Assembly (NCBI RefSeq): GCF_014697195.1
Contig: NZ_JACJRJ010000009.1
Span: forward strand, 1-64,000
Length of the DNA stretch: 64,000 nt
Reading direction: 5' to 3'
From: Cylindrospermum sp. FACHB-282
GTDB lineage: Bacteria; Cyanobacteriota; Cyanobacteriia; Cyanobacteriales; Nostocaceae
Made by a program: the position numbers and the translations under genes. Position 1 is the stretch's first letter. Each line of letters opens with the position of its first letter. This document shows positions 52,766 to 63,053 of this stretch, in pieces. The notes beneath the pieces are model-generated. The model saw only the letters and a list, made by a program, of their open reading frames with translations. It made no database searches and was not told the DNA's origin.

Positions 52766-53926
52766 GTGAAAGTAATACTAGGTGCTTTAAGCAAGCTTCT
52801 TGCTGGGGAATTATTAATTGACAAAAATCCCCTAACCTTAATTCAAGAACTAGATTTAAAAGGTCAGAAGATTGAAGAGGATTTTTGGCAACTGCTGAAA
52901 ATGCACTTCTGCGGTCAAACGCCAAGCAGAAAGTACATTGAAAGGGTAGATGAGCAAGCCTTTAATCAACCCTACCTTATTAAAGGTGTTGATATGTACG
53001 GTTTTTTGCTCAATGCTAAATGTTATAAATTGCAAGAAATTTGCGACAAGTATTTGAATATCGGCTCTTCTAAATTTTATTGTCCAGCTGCTCCATATGT
53101 AGTTTTGACAATAAATAATATTGAATCTCTGCAATCTATTAATTCTCCTGACTCCGAAAAAGGTTACGTAACTGAGCAAGAGGCAATTTTCTGGGTTCCT
53201 GTTCTCATGGGTACAAAAGTTGGGCTTTTATTTAAGCCAGAGAGATTAGTCTGGTTTATGGCATACCTATTTGTCAATAACTCTCCAGTTTTAGTTTCTG
53301 GCAGAGAAATATTCGGTTTCCCAAAACAAATAGCCACATTCACCTTCCCATCACAACCAGGGGAAACTGAACCTTTGTCGGTTGATACTCTAGTTTTTAA
53401 GAAATTTTTTCAAAATTTAAAAGCGGAAGAAGCACGAATAATAGAAGTTAAAACTAAAAAATCTCTAAATGATCAAACTAATAGCTATGAAGATCCTGCT
53501 GAATTCTTGGCAGATATGGTAAATAATCTCAAAATCAACCAAGTTACTATTCCCAATTTTGATATTAGTTTAGACTTAATTTCTGGCGCACTGGGAAAAG
53601 CAGTCAACATAATCGGTTTAAAGGAATTTCGGGACATAGAAGATTCATCAACCGCTTGTTATAAAGCAATAGTCTATACTCCGATGAGAGTCACAAATTT
53701 TTCCCGAGGGACAATCATTAAAAATTCTTTAGTGAAAATTCACAACTATGCTAGTCACCGGATTTGTCAAGAACTGGGGCTATCAAACTCAGATGCACAG
53801 GTAGCAGAAATCACTCCTAGCTTGAGCTTCTACATCAATTTTGACTTTCAAGTGGACAATGGTAAAGTGCTTTGGGAGGAGGGGTGGCAGAAGAGATGGA
53901 AAGATCAAGAGACAGATTTAGACTGA
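52766..53926 (+). CDS. Acetoacetate-decarboxylase-like protein
   Basis: The 386-residue protein has an ADC-fold core at about 100-260. It includes FYCPAAPYVVLTINN, WVPVLMGTKVGLLFKPERL and VSGREIFGFPKQIATFTFP, the last resembling the family's GREIxGYPK block with its Lys. N- and C-terminal extensions make it longer than classical acetoacetate decarboxylase (about 245 residues). The GTG start has no good ribosome site but is the only one compatible with the frame. The FAD oxidoreductase gene follows 64 bases later, so the two probably share a pathway. The substrate is unknown. Confidence 0.72.
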   Translation: MKVILGALSKLLAGELLIDKNPLTLIQELDLKGQKIEEDFWQLLKMHFCGQTPSRKYIERVDEQAFNQPYLIKGVDMYGFLLNAKCYKLQEICDKYLNIGSSKFYCPAAPYVVLTINNIESLQSINSPDSEKGYVTEQEAIFWVPVLMGTKVGLLFKPERLVWFMAYLFVNNSPVLVSGREIFGFPKQIATFTFPSQPGETEPLSVDTLVFKKFFQNLKAEEARIIEVKTKKSLNDQTNSYEDPAEFLADMVNNLKINQVTIPNFDISLDLISGALGKAVNIIGLKEFRDIEDSSTACYKAIVYTPMRVTNFSRGTIIKNSLVKIHNYASHRICQELGLSNSDAQVAEITPSLSFYINFDFQVDNGKVLWEEGWQKRWKDQETDLD

Positions 53927-53990
53927 TAGTTTTTCTGGATTTCCAATATTCAACTCCTAACATACAACATCCAATCTTGATAGTGAGATT

Positions 53991-56156
53991 ATGACTAAGA
54001 AAATAGCGATTTTAGGTGGTGGAATGGCCGGATTAGCTTTGGCATACGAACTAACCAGCATTCCCGGATGGGAAAAAAAATACTCAATAGAGATTTACCA
54101 ACAGGGTTGGAGGCTAGGTGGGAAATGCGCCACTGGTAGAAATATAGTAAGTTACGGCAGTAATCCTGCCGACTACCGAGTGGAGGAGCATGGTTTACAC
54201 ATATTCTTTGGCTTTTATGTAAATACTTTTAGGCTTTTAAATCAATGTTATAAAGAAATAGGAGGAGCAGGCCCATTTAAAAGTTTAGAAGATGCTTTCA
54301 AGCCTCACTCAGATATTTTCCTAACCGAATATTTTCAAGGTAAGTGGAAAACTTTGGAGTTCAATTTATCGCAGAATAAATTAGTGCCTTGGGATGAGAG
54401 TTCTAAAGGAACCTTATGGGATCATGTTCTCACAACAATTAAATTTGTGCTGCAAACTTATGGTGAGTTGAAACAACCCTCAGATAAAGCCTCAGATAAA
54501 GGTTCAATATTGAATTTCCTAGAATCAGGTAAAGATTTAGTTCAATTATTGTTACTCTCTGGATTTATTGAAATCACAGAAGAAATATTGCTGATTTTAG
54601 GTGGACAAAAAGAATTTGGAAATTTAGATCCCGAAAACTTATCAATTCAGATACTGGACAAAGCATCTAATATTAACAGTAAAAAGCCTTCACACCAGAA
54701 GCTGGTATTGCACCTTTTGGAGCAATTTAGAGAAAAAGTGTTGAGAATTGTCAGTCGTGATTTTGACACCAGTTGGCGGCTGGCTTTGCTCGACCTAGCA
54801 TTAGCCAACATTCGCGGACTAATTGTTGATGGGATTATTTATGGTAAAAACTTAGATAGTCTCGATAACCAAGATTATCGAGATTGGTTGAAAAAACATG
54901 GAGCAAGAAAAGAAAGTACGGAATCTTGTTTTATTCGAGTCCTCTATGACCTTGTTTATGCTTTTCCTAAAGGTGACACAAGCAAGCCGAGCCTAGCCGC
55001 GGGAGTGGCAATTAGGGTTTTTATAACTGTGCTGTTTAAATATAATGGTGCAATTATGTGGAAACCCCAAGCCGGTTTTGCTGATGTGGTTGTTTCGCCT
55101 ATCTACAAACTCCTCAAACAGCGGGGTGTAAAATTCAAATTTTTCCATACCGTCAAACAATTGCATATTGACGGAAACACCATTGCTGGTATCACTGTTG
55201 AGAAGCAAGTTGATCTAAAACAAGCGGAATATGAACCTTTGATCGAGTTTAAAAGCCTAGACTGTTGGCCTAATAAACCTCTGTATGATCAGATTGTGTA
55301 TGAGCAAGCCGAGCAACTCCAGCAAGATGGGATCGATTTGGAGTCTTTTTGGACTAATTGGAAGGGAGAAACTAAAAAATTGCAAAAAGGCGAAGATTTT
55401 GATATCGCAGTTTTAGCTACTTCCCTTGCTCCCTTATCTTTCATCTGCAAAGAAATTGTAGACAGATCAGATGAGTGGCGCGATATGCTCTGTATGGTAA
55501 AAACTGTGCCTACACAAGGGGGACAGTTATGGCTGAAATCAACTTTGAATGGGCTTGGTTGGAAAAAGTCAAGTCCAGTGCTTGGTGCTTATGTTGAGCC
55601 AATTAGCGTATACGCTGATATGACTGATCTGATCAAAATTGAGTATTGGAGTGAAAAAAATTACCCTTACTCCCTTGCCTACTTTACAGGAGTAATTAAA
55701 GATCCTGGCATTCCTCTAACTTTTCCGCAGAAGGATATTGACGAACTCAATCTCTCAGCAATCAACTTTTTAGAAAATCATATTGGTTATTTGTGGAATG
55801 AATCACGTACAGGAGCCTGTCCCCCAGGTTTTAATTGGGACTTGTTAGTAGATCCTTTGAACAGAACAGGCAGAGATAGATTTTATTCGCAATATTGGAG
55901 ATTCAACCTAAACCCATCAGAGAGATACGTTATGTCTGTTCCTGGGAGTACACGTTACCGACTGAAAGTGGATGAGTCAGGATTTGACAACCTTTATATG
56001 GCTGGAGATTGGGTGAATAATGGTTACAATTCAGGATGTGTTGAGGCTACGGTTATATCTGCAATGCAATGCGCCAAAGCAATATTAACACAACAAAACT
56101 TTGGGACTAAACAGAATGAACCAATTGTTGGTGAAAACGATGAATGGTTTTTCTGA
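53991..56156 (+). CDS. FAD-dependent oxidoreductase (phytoene-desaturase/amine-oxidase-like)
   Basis: The 721-residue protein opens with a dinucleotide fold, IAILGGGMAGLALAYEL, and then YQQGWRLGGKCATGRN and EEHGLHIFFGFY, as in phytoene desaturases and hydroxysqualene-type enzymes. It ends with NLYMAGDWVNNGYNSGCVEA, the FAD-binding tail. An insert of some 250 residues in the middle is unusual. It is paired with the ADC-like gene. A role in isoprenoid or lipid oxidation is possible but not shown. Confidence 0.85.
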   Translation: MTKKIAILGGGMAGLALAYELTSIPGWEKKYSIEIYQQGWRLGGKCATGRNIVSYGSNPADYRVEEHGLHIFFGFYVNTFRLLNQCYKEIGGAGPFKSLEDAFKPHSDIFLTEYFQGKWKTLEFNLSQNKLVPWDESSKGTLWDHVLTTIKFVLQTYGELKQPSDKASDKGSILNFLESGKDLVQLLLLSGFIEITEEILLILGGQKEFGNLDPENLSIQILDKASNINSKKPSHQKLVLHLLEQFREKVLRIVSRDFDTSWRLALLDLALANIRGLIVDGIIYGKNLDSLDNQDYRDWLKKHGARKESTESCFIRVLYDLVYAFPKGDTSKPSLAAGVAIRVFITVLFKYNGAIMWKPQAGFADVVVSPIYKLLKQRGVKFKFFHTVKQLHIDGNTIAGITVEKQVDLKQAEYEPLIEFKSLDCWPNKPLYDQIVYEQAEQLQQDGIDLESFWTNWKGETKKLQKGEDFDIAVLATSLAPLSFICKEIVDRSDEWRDMLCMVKTVPTQGGQLWLKSTLNGLGWKKSSPVLGAYVEPISVYADMTDLIKIEYWSEKNYPYSLAYFTGVIKDPGIPLTFPQKDIDELNLSAINFLENHIGYLWNESRTGACPPGFNWDLLVDPLNRTGRDRFYSQYWRFNLNPSERYVMSVPGSTRYRLKVDESGFDNLYMAGDWVNNGYNSGCVEATVISAMQCAKAILTQQNFGTKQNEPIVGENDEWFF

Positions 56157-56169
56157 TTAGTTAAGTAAC

Positions 56170-56192
56170 AATGCCTTCTAATAAAAGGCATT
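56170..56192. terminator. Hairpin between convergent genes
   Basis: AATGCCTT (56170-56177) and AAGGCATT (56185-56192) form an 8-bp stem with a 7-base loop, 13 bases after the FAD oxidoreductase stop. T-rich sequence follows some 20 bases later. Confidence 0.6.
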
Positions 56193-56281
56193 AGTACTTA
56201 CACAAATGATTTTCCCCTTTTTCCTCTCCCCTGTTCTCTATTTCCACAAGTGAATTTTGTAGGCAAAACTACTGGTTATTC

Positions 56282-59200
56282 CTATTTAATAGGAATCTCA
56301 ATTATAAACTCTGCACCTCCACCAGGTTCAGAAGTACATTCAATTTTACCTTGATGTTTTTGCACTATAATCTGATAACTAATTGATAAACCTAAACCTG
56401 TACCTTCACCCACATGTTTAGTAGTAAAGAACGGGTCAAAAATGCGGTTTTTAATTTCTTCAGTCATACCTAAACCATTATCTTTAAAACCAATTATCAC
56501 CCATTCAGCATTAAGCAATTGAGTATAAATAAGAATCTGGCTTGGATTATTTTGTTGTTCTGTGAGTGATAATTGTTGATTACGCTTAGATAAGGCATCA
56601 ATAGCATTATTGAGAATATTCATAAATACTTGATTCAGTTGGGAAGCATAACAATTAACTAAAGGTAATTGTGCATAATTTTTAACTACTATATTTTCCA
56701 CATCACCTAATTTTTCTCTAAACCGAGATTGTAAAAGCATTAATGTATTTTCAATTCCCTCATGGATATCTACAAGTTTCATGTCAGCTTCATCCAATCG
56801 TGAGAAATTACGTAACCCTAACACAATATTGCGGATACGTTCAGCACCCAATTTCATCGAACCGAGAATTTTTTGCGAGTCTTGAATCAAGAAATTTAAA
56901 TCTATTTGTTCGATAGTTTCTTGAACAATTGGTGAAGGATTAGCATATTCTTGTTGATATACTTCTACTAATCGTACTAAATCATTGATATAACCATTGG
57001 TAGGTTGAATATTGGCGTAAATAAAATTAATAGGATTGTTGATTTCATGGGCTACACCTGCAACTGTTTGTCCTAAACTAGACATTTTTTCGGTTTGAAT
57101 TAATTGCATCTGTGTGCTTTTTAATTTATCTAGAGTTTGTTGCAGTTGTAAATTTTTAGCATTTAATTCCTTAGTTCTACTAGCAACTTTTTCTTCTAAA
57201 TTTGAGTAAAGTTGAGCATTCTCTAAAGAGATAGCTGCCTGAGAAGAAAGAAGTTTTAATATTTTCAACCTTTCAGGGGTAAATACATCAGCAGTTAGAC
57301 TATTCTCTAAATAAATAATACCAATAAATTGCCCTTGATTGAGGATGGGAGTACATAATATAGATTTGGGTTGAGTATTGATAATATAAGTATCTGAAGA
57401 GAAATTATTCTCATTTACAGCATCATTAATTAATATAGTTTCTCTACTATTAGAGACATAATTTATAATACTCATGGGCAGATTTTGAACAGTATTAATT
57501 AGAGTAGACTGTAAATTACATTGTTGATAATTTGCACAATCAGCTACTAAAATTAAATTTTCTTCTTTCTGGAGAATTAAAGCAGCTTTATCTGCTCCTA
57601 CATTCTCTAAAGTTACTTGCATTAACTTAGAAATTAATTGTTCAATATAGATTTCCGAAGAAATGGCTAAAGCCGCTTTCGTCACAGTTTCTAAATCTAA
57701 CTGGGCTGAAATATTTGTGCTACTAGTAGAATCAGTACTTGAGTTAGATATTAAATCATTGATATCATTAATATCTATGTTGTTTATTTGTGGGTTAATA
57801 ACCGACTTAAGTAAGTGAGGATAGGAATTTTTTAAATGTTCAACCTTTGCCTTAGCTCCCCAAATATTATAACAGTCATAAGCATCAAGCAGGTAAGATT
57901 GAGCAATTTTTTCTTTACCCCAATCGAGATAAAACTTGGCAGCCAATTCATTAGCTAAAGCTTGTTCTTGAATGTATTCATTAGCTTTTGCTCCAGCTAT
58001 CGCTTTGTCGTATAACTCAATAGCTTCTGTTTTTCGTCCTAATACTCTGTGTTTCTCAGCTTCTATCAAATCAACCTTATGTTGGTAATTCATAGGGGCA
58101 TAATGCGCCCAAAGCTTTAACTGAGTTTGGTTTTGCTCCACCTGTTCTAATAATTCATATATCTCTTCTATTTGTGGATTTAATTCTGCTGTAATAACCA
58201 AAGAATCATATAAATAAAATACTGATTTGCTAACAAATCCAGTAACGCTTATTAAATATTTTTTAGCCTCAGTTGCATATTCTTTAGCTAATTCAATTTC
58301 CCCAAACAGGTAGCTCAGGTTCAGCTTATATATATAGAATAAAGATATTCCAGTCAAGTCAGACGCTTGGAGTAGTAGGGTCAGAAATTTTGTTTCTTCT
58401 ATAGCTTTTCCAGACAAAATACTGGGATAATCTGAAACCTCCAATAAATTTAAAATAGATTGCCAATAAATCCAGCAGTAATTGGCTGTTGTTAATTGAT
58501 TTAACTGTAATAAAGTATTCCAGTAAGCATAAGCCTCTTGTTTTAAGGTCGCAAGGGACTGACCTCTACAAAAAGAATAGAGACAAAACCCGTGGGCATT
58601 GTATCCGGCAAAGTCATGATTACCAACTTCTAAGCTGATTGTGTAACCCTCTTGGAAAAATGGCAGTGTTTCCTTAATGTGAAACTTTTGATGCCAGATA
58701 AAAATTCCTATTACATATAATACCTCTGGTTTTACGGCTTTGGCATCGAGTTGAAAAACGAACTGGAGTGCCAACTGACCAAAGTCTACTCCTGTATTGA
58801 TATCTTGCAAAACATTGCAAATAATCAAGCCATAGACGGCATAAGTAAAGGCTGAAACAGGTGTATTCCCATACTGAATTAATAGCTTGACTGTATTAGG
58901 AACCAGTAAGGCAAGCAAGGGAGAACCAGAGATGTAGGCAGGTGCAAAAAGGCTACTGCTAATCTGAGCAATAGCAATTTTATCCTTATCTGTCATAATG
59001 GGTAAGTGAAATAAATCTGTAATTTTCCTTTCTCCAATCAGTTGTCCAGTCTCTATTATCGCCTGTTGAATTTGATCCTGTGTTGGTGTTTGAGGAAAGG
59101 TGAAACCCAATTTTTCTAAGAATTGTAGTCCAGTGGCAATCGCTTCGGTCGGTTTATTCTGAGAAGTATTTGCTTGAATTCTAATTCGATAAGCATTCAC

Positions 59201-61696
59201 CTGTTTTAGTAAAGATTTTGCCTGATTAATAACTGTTTCTATGAATTGTTCCATGCTCTCAAAGTCGCCGCATAACGAAGCCAATTCTGCTGCTAAGTCA
59301 TGGAATTCTAAAGTCATTTCATATTCTTGTTGCCAGGCATTTTCTCCTAACAAAGACAATCCAATTTTGGCATATTCAAGTCCTGCTTGATAGGCAGTTG
59401 TACTTTTAGCTTTACGACAAGCAATCAAATTGAGTTGAGCTAGTTCATTGCGTTCATTTTGTTGCGTAATTAAACCTGTTCCGTAATTTAATTGGTTCAC
59501 CAGTTCAAAAATTCGCTCTTCTCTAGCTAATGGTGAAATTTGCTTTAACAGCAGTTGTCCAATTTGGTAATGTGTTGTTTGTTTTTGGTCTTCGGGAATC
59601 AAGGAATAAGCAGCTTGTTGAACGCGGTCATGGAGAAACTTATAATTAGCTATGTGTCTATCTTGTTTAATCTCTTGCGCTTCATTGCCTAAATAGAACT
59701 TATAAATTTCACTTTGGGGTAAAATTAAGCCTTCCTGTAATACTTGCCATAAACCAGCTGCTACTTCTATTTCTGATTGTTGTAATACTATTGCCAACGT
59801 TGTCAAATCAAATTGGTTACCGATACTAGCTGCTAACTTTAACACATTCTGTGTGATTTCTGGCAGTTTGTTTAATTGCTCTGCCATGAACTCTACTACA
59901 TTATTAGACAGGGCTAATTTCCGCACTTTGGTAATATCACACTGCCAATTTCCCCCTTCCCATTCAAATTTAATTAGTCCATCTTCATACAGTGCCTTGA
60001 GAAATTGTGTGCTAAAAAATGGATTTCCTTTGGTTTTTTGGTAGACTAGTTGAGTTAATGGTTTAGCAATTTCTGTTGCACAATTAAGGGTATCCCCTAC
60101 CAGTTGATTTAAGCTGTCCTTGCTCAAAGGAGCTAGGGTAATAGTATTAATTATGGCTTTTGTTTTCTTTGTTTCTTCCAGAGTTAACATTAAAGGATGA
60201 GCCGCAGATACTTCATTGTCTCGATAAGCACCTATTAATAAAAAGTACTCTCCTCTTAATTCAGTCATCAGCAATTGTATTAATTTTAATGATGATGAAT
60301 CTGCCCACTGTAAATCATCTAAGAACATTACTAATGGATGTTGTTTTGTTGTAAATACTCGGACAAATTTCTGAAACAATGAATTAAACCGATTTTGGGC
60401 TGCTGTTCCTGATAATTCTATAGCTGGTGGCTGTTGTCCTATTATTCTTTCTAATTCCGGTATTACTTCTATTATTACCTGTCCATTTTCTCCCACTGCT
60501 TCTAATATTTGGTTTTTCCATAACTGAATTTGTGCCTGACTTTCTGTTAATAATTGATTCATTAAATCTCGAAATGCTTGTACAAAGGCACGGAAGGGAA
60601 TATTTCTTTGAAATTGGTCATATTTTCCTTTGATAAAATAGCCCCTTTGCCCGACTATTGGTTTGTGAACTTCGTTTACTACTGCGGTTTTCCCAATTCC
60701 TGAAAATCCCGCGGCTAACATCATTTCTGTTGTTCCTTCGCTGACTCTGGTAAAAGCTTGGAGCAGAGTTTTTACTTCTTCTTCTCTGCCATATAATTTA
60801 TCAGGGATAATAAATCTGTCGCTTACATCCCTTTGAGCTATGGGAAATTCTGCTATTTTACCTGTGTCTCTTAGCTGCTCCCAGCATTTTTCTAAATCAG
60901 ATTTCAAACCCAATATACTCTGATAGCGGTCTTCCGCATTTTTTGCCATCAATTTACTAATAATCTCGGAAATAACGGTCGGAATTTCAGGGTTAATTTT
61001 ATGTACTGGCTCAGATGTTTTAGCAATATGACAATGTACTAACTCCATCAGGTCATCTGATAAAAAAGGCAACTCTCCTGTGAGTAATTCGTAGAAAGTT
61101 ACACCCAATGAATAAAAGTCACTCCGGTAGTCAATTCCCCGATTCATTCTGCCTGTTTGCTCTGGTGAAATGTAAGACAGTGTGCCTTCTAAAACATTAG
61201 GATTTAACAGGGTTTGTGTTTCCCTTGGCAGCAAAGATGCAATACTAAAATCTATTAATTTAACTTTTTCTGTGCCAGGATTAATTAAAATATTGCTGGG
61301 TTTAATATCTTTATGAATAATATAATGCTGATGTAATATTTCTAAACCTTTAGTAATTGCAAGGGCTATGGGCAAAAATTCATGTAAAGATTTTTCTTGT
61401 CTGGTAAAATAATCTTTTAAAGAAACTCCCCCAAAATCCTCCATGATTAAGGCATAACTGTTCTGATATGGTTCTAAGCTATAGAGTTTGATAATTAGGG
61501 ATGAGTTGAGGTTTTTAGCAATAGTATATTGATTGCGAAACTGCACCAGTTCATTGAAGGTAGGATTTGGGTTTTTTAGAAGTTTGATAACCACAAATTT
61601 GTGGTCAATCTCTCGATAACCCCGATAAACCAAGGTTCGAGAACCATTGTAGAGTTGTTCGCAAAGCTCATACCCAGCAATGTTCACCGTAGCCAT
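56282..61696 (-). CDS. Ser/Thr kinase - AAA ATPase - GAF - histidine kinase hybrid
   Basis: The 1804-residue protein begins with a Ser/Thr kinase (residues 8-275). Its catalytic loop is HKDIKPSN near 126, and its DFG motif is changed to IDFSIA. A signalling ATPase follows, with Walker A GFSGIGKT near 332 and [10 protein letters not shown] near 457. A long helical TPR-like region runs to about 1350, and a GAF domain spans about 1365-1500. A histidine kinase ends the protein, with H-box [11 protein letters not shown] near 1547, N-box [10 protein letters not shown], and GTGLGLSIS. This is the HstK-type dual kinase architecture common in Nostocales. It is cytoplasmic; the signal is unknown and no response regulator gene is adjacent. 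Confidence 0.92.
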   Translation of the reverse strand: MATVNIAGYELCEQLYNGSRTLVYRGYREIDHKFVVIKLLKNPNPTFNELVQFRNQYTIAKNLNSSLIIKLYSLEPYQNSYALIMEDFGGVSLKDYFTRQEKSLHEFLPIALAITKGLEILHQHYIIHKDIKPSNILINPGTEKVKLIDFSIASLLPRETQTLLNPNVLEGTLSYISPEQTGRMNRGIDYRSDFYSLGVTFYELLTGELPFLSDDLMELVHCHIAKTSEPVHKINPEIPTVISEIISKLMAKNAEDRYQSILGLKSDLEKCWEQLRDTGKIAEFPIAQRDVSDRFIIPDKLYGREEEVKTLLQAFTRVSEGTTEMMLAAGFSGIGKTAVVNEVHKPIVGQRGYFIKGKYDQFQRNIPFRAFVQAFRDLMNQLLTESQAQIQLWKNQILEAVGENGQVIIEVIPELERIIGQQPPAIELSGTAAQNRFNSLFQKFVRVFTTKQHPLVMFLDDLQWADSSSLKLIQLLMTELRGEYFLLIGAYRDNEVSAAHPLMLTLEETKKTKAIINTITLAPLSKDSLNQLVGDTLNCATEIAKPLTQLVYQKTKGNPFFSTQFLKALYEDGLIKFEWEGGNWQCDITKVRKLALSNNVVEFMAEQLNKLPEITQNVLKLAASIGNQFDLTTLAIVLQQSEIEVAAGLWQVLQEGLILPQSEIYKFYLGNEAQEIKQDRHIANYKFLHDRVQQAAYSLIPEDQKQTTHYQIGQLLLKQISPLAREERIFELVNQLNYGTGLITQQNERNELAQLNLIACRKAKSTTAYQAGLEYAKIGLSLLGENAWQQEYEMTLEFHDLAAELASLCGDFESMEQFIETVINQAKSLLKQVNAYRIRIQANTSQNKPTEAIATGLQFLEKLGFTFPQTPTQDQIQQAIIETGQLIGERKITDLFHLPIMTDKDKIAIAQISSSLFAPAYISGSPLLALLVPNTVKLLIQYGNTPVSAFTYAVYGLIICNVLQDINTGVDFGQLALQFVFQLDAKAVKPEVLYVIGIFIWHQKFHIKETLPFFQEGYTISLEVGNHDFAGYNAHGFCLYSFCRGQSLATLKQEAYAYWNTLLQLNQLTTANYCWIYWQSILNLLEVSDYPSILSGKAIEETKFLTLLLQASDLTGISLFYIYKLNLSYLFGEIELAKEYATEAKKYLISVTGFVSKSVFYLYDSLVITAELNPQIEEIYELLEQVEQNQTQLKLWAHYAPMNYQHKVDLIEAEKHRVLGRKTEAIELYDKAIAGAKANEYIQEQALANELAAKFYLDWGKEKIAQSYLLDAYDCYNIWGAKAKVEHLKNSYPHLLKSVINPQINNIDINDINDLISNSSTDSTSSTNISAQLDLETVTKAALAISSEIYIEQLISKLMQVTLENVGADKAALILQKEENLILVADCANYQQCNLQSTLINTVQNLPMSIINYVSNSRETILINDAVNENNFSSDTYIINTQPKSILCTPILNQGQFIGIIYLENSLTADVFTPERLKILKLLSSQAAISLENAQLYSNLEEKVASRTKELNAKNLQLQQTLDKLKSTQMQLIQTEKMSSLGQTVAGVAHEINNPINFIYANIQPTNGYINDLVRLVEVYQQEYANPSPIVQETIEQIDLNFLIQDSQKILGSMKLGAERIRNIVLGLRNFSRLDEADMKLVDIHEGIENTLMLLQSRFREKLGDVENIVVKNYAQLPLVNCYASQLNQVFMNILNNAIDALSKRNQQLSLTEQQNNPSQILIYTQLLNAEWVIIGFKDNGLGMTEEIKNRIFDPFFTTKHVGEGTGLGLSISYQIIVQKHQGKIECTSEPGGGAEFIIEIPIK

Positions 61697-61914
61697 AGTC
61701 GTGTCCTTGGTATTTTCATATTTTCTAATATAGTAGCAATCCCTCCTTCACCATGCTATTTTTGCTGATTATAAATTTAATCCCTTAATGCTGTTTCAAT
61801 GCTCTCATGTCCTATCAAGGCTCTAAGTTCCTAAGTTGCTTGATGATTAAGAGTTTCAGCCAAGCGCGTACGATTTTCGCGTTTTGGGTGCGAGAGGGAG
61901 CAACTTAGATGAAA

Positions 61915-62045
61915 ATAACTTAAGTAGGTTGGCGTAAATAATTCAAGGTTGGTAGTGAGGGCTTTAGCCCTCACTACGAGCAAATTTCAATAGTTTTTAC
62001 TTTGCTTAACATAGTTTGATTTCTTTTCGCCTACTTACTTAACTT
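61915..62045. mobile_element. MITE-like element with AACTTAAGTAGG ends
   Basis: AATAACTTAAGTAGGTTGGC at the left is the imperfect inverse of CGCCTACTTACTTAACTTAT at the right. The interior carries the GGGCTTTAGCCC palindrome and a 72-base segment shared with 16256-16327. It is non-coding and lies upstream of the big kinase gene. The rest of the gap 61697-62179 shows no gene. Confidence 0.7.
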
Positions 62046-62179
62046 ATGTTATGGCGATTAGAAGTAATCATGGAGTCTGGCTGCCATCTAATCGGATGAC
62101 TAAATGCACTGAAAAATTAACCCGCTGCAACGGGTTTTCGCTTTGAGCCAGAAATTGATTTCACGGCTTCACTCAGATA

Positions 62180-62797
62180 TCACAGTTTATATATCTGACT
62201 AGCGGCAATAACCTGCTCAACTGTTATATTTAATTCTGTAAAAGTAGGAGAAATTATTCTGTCTTTTCCTGTAAATGCTTGTACCTGATATTGTCCATCA
62301 ACCAACTTATAAACAAAAATAGTAGGTGATTTAGGATTGCCTAGATAAGTTCTAGAGGCAATAGCTAAATAATCCACAATCCAATATTCTTTAATTCCCA
62401 AACGTTGATATTCATCTAGTTTGTCGATGTAATCATCTTCCCAGTTAGTTGATGTTACTTCTACAGCTAGTTGAATGGGTTCGATAACAGCGCCGTAAGT
62501 TGTAGCATTGGTGTTCCATAAAGATGCACTTACTACGCTGACATCTGGGTTTCTCCCTCGTTCTTCCCCATTAGCAGTAACAGTTCTGATGACTATATCT
62601 TTATCTACAATATAATCAAGTTCTAACCGCTCACTTTCTCTGTCAAAAGATTTAACAAGATATCTGGCTATATTTTTATGTGCCCTAATTGCTTCCACTT
62701 TGACAATTTCCCCATTTACCAATTCGTAGATACCATCATTAGGATGGTGTTCTAGAAATTCTTCAAAAGTTAGTTTTTTAAGGGTGATGCTAGTCAT
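62180..62797 (-). CDS. Uma2-family (DUF820) protein
   Basis: The 205-residue protein has the PD-(D/E)xK-like pattern of Uma2 proteins. It reads FLEHHPNDGIYELVNGEIVK near the start, then NPDVSVVS, IQLAVEVTSTNWEDDYIDKL and GIKEYWIVDY. These genes are numerous in filamentous cyanobacteria; a nuclease fold is predicted but the cell role is unclear. It stands alone, with a dispersed repeat downstream. Confidence 0.9.
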   Translation of the reverse strand: MTSITLKKLTFEEFLEHHPNDGIYELVNGEIVKVEAIRAHKNIARYLVKSFDRESERLELDYIVDKDIVIRTVTANGEERGRNPDVSVVSASLWNTNATTYGAVIEPIQLAVEVTSTNWEDDYIDKLDEYQRLGIKEYWIVDYLAIASRTYLGNPKSPTIFVYKLVDGQYQVQAFTGKDRIISPTFTELNITVEQVIAASQIYKL

Positions 62798-63053
62798 AGT
62801 AGCCTCCTATTCCCATTCTAGAACATTTTCTCAGGGGCTTCCAACTTTCAAAATATCCCCAATATTCTGTATAATAGGCGAGACGCCTGTCCTACGGGAT
62901 CATTTATTTTGTAAGTCACTCTAAAATGAAAAATAATAAAATTACTAAATGAATTAAATATATTTAATGTTATTGAAATGGAGAAAGTAATTCACAATTA
63001 CAGTTATGAATTACTTCCTCTTTGCTGCATACTCGCAAACCTGAGACAATTGC

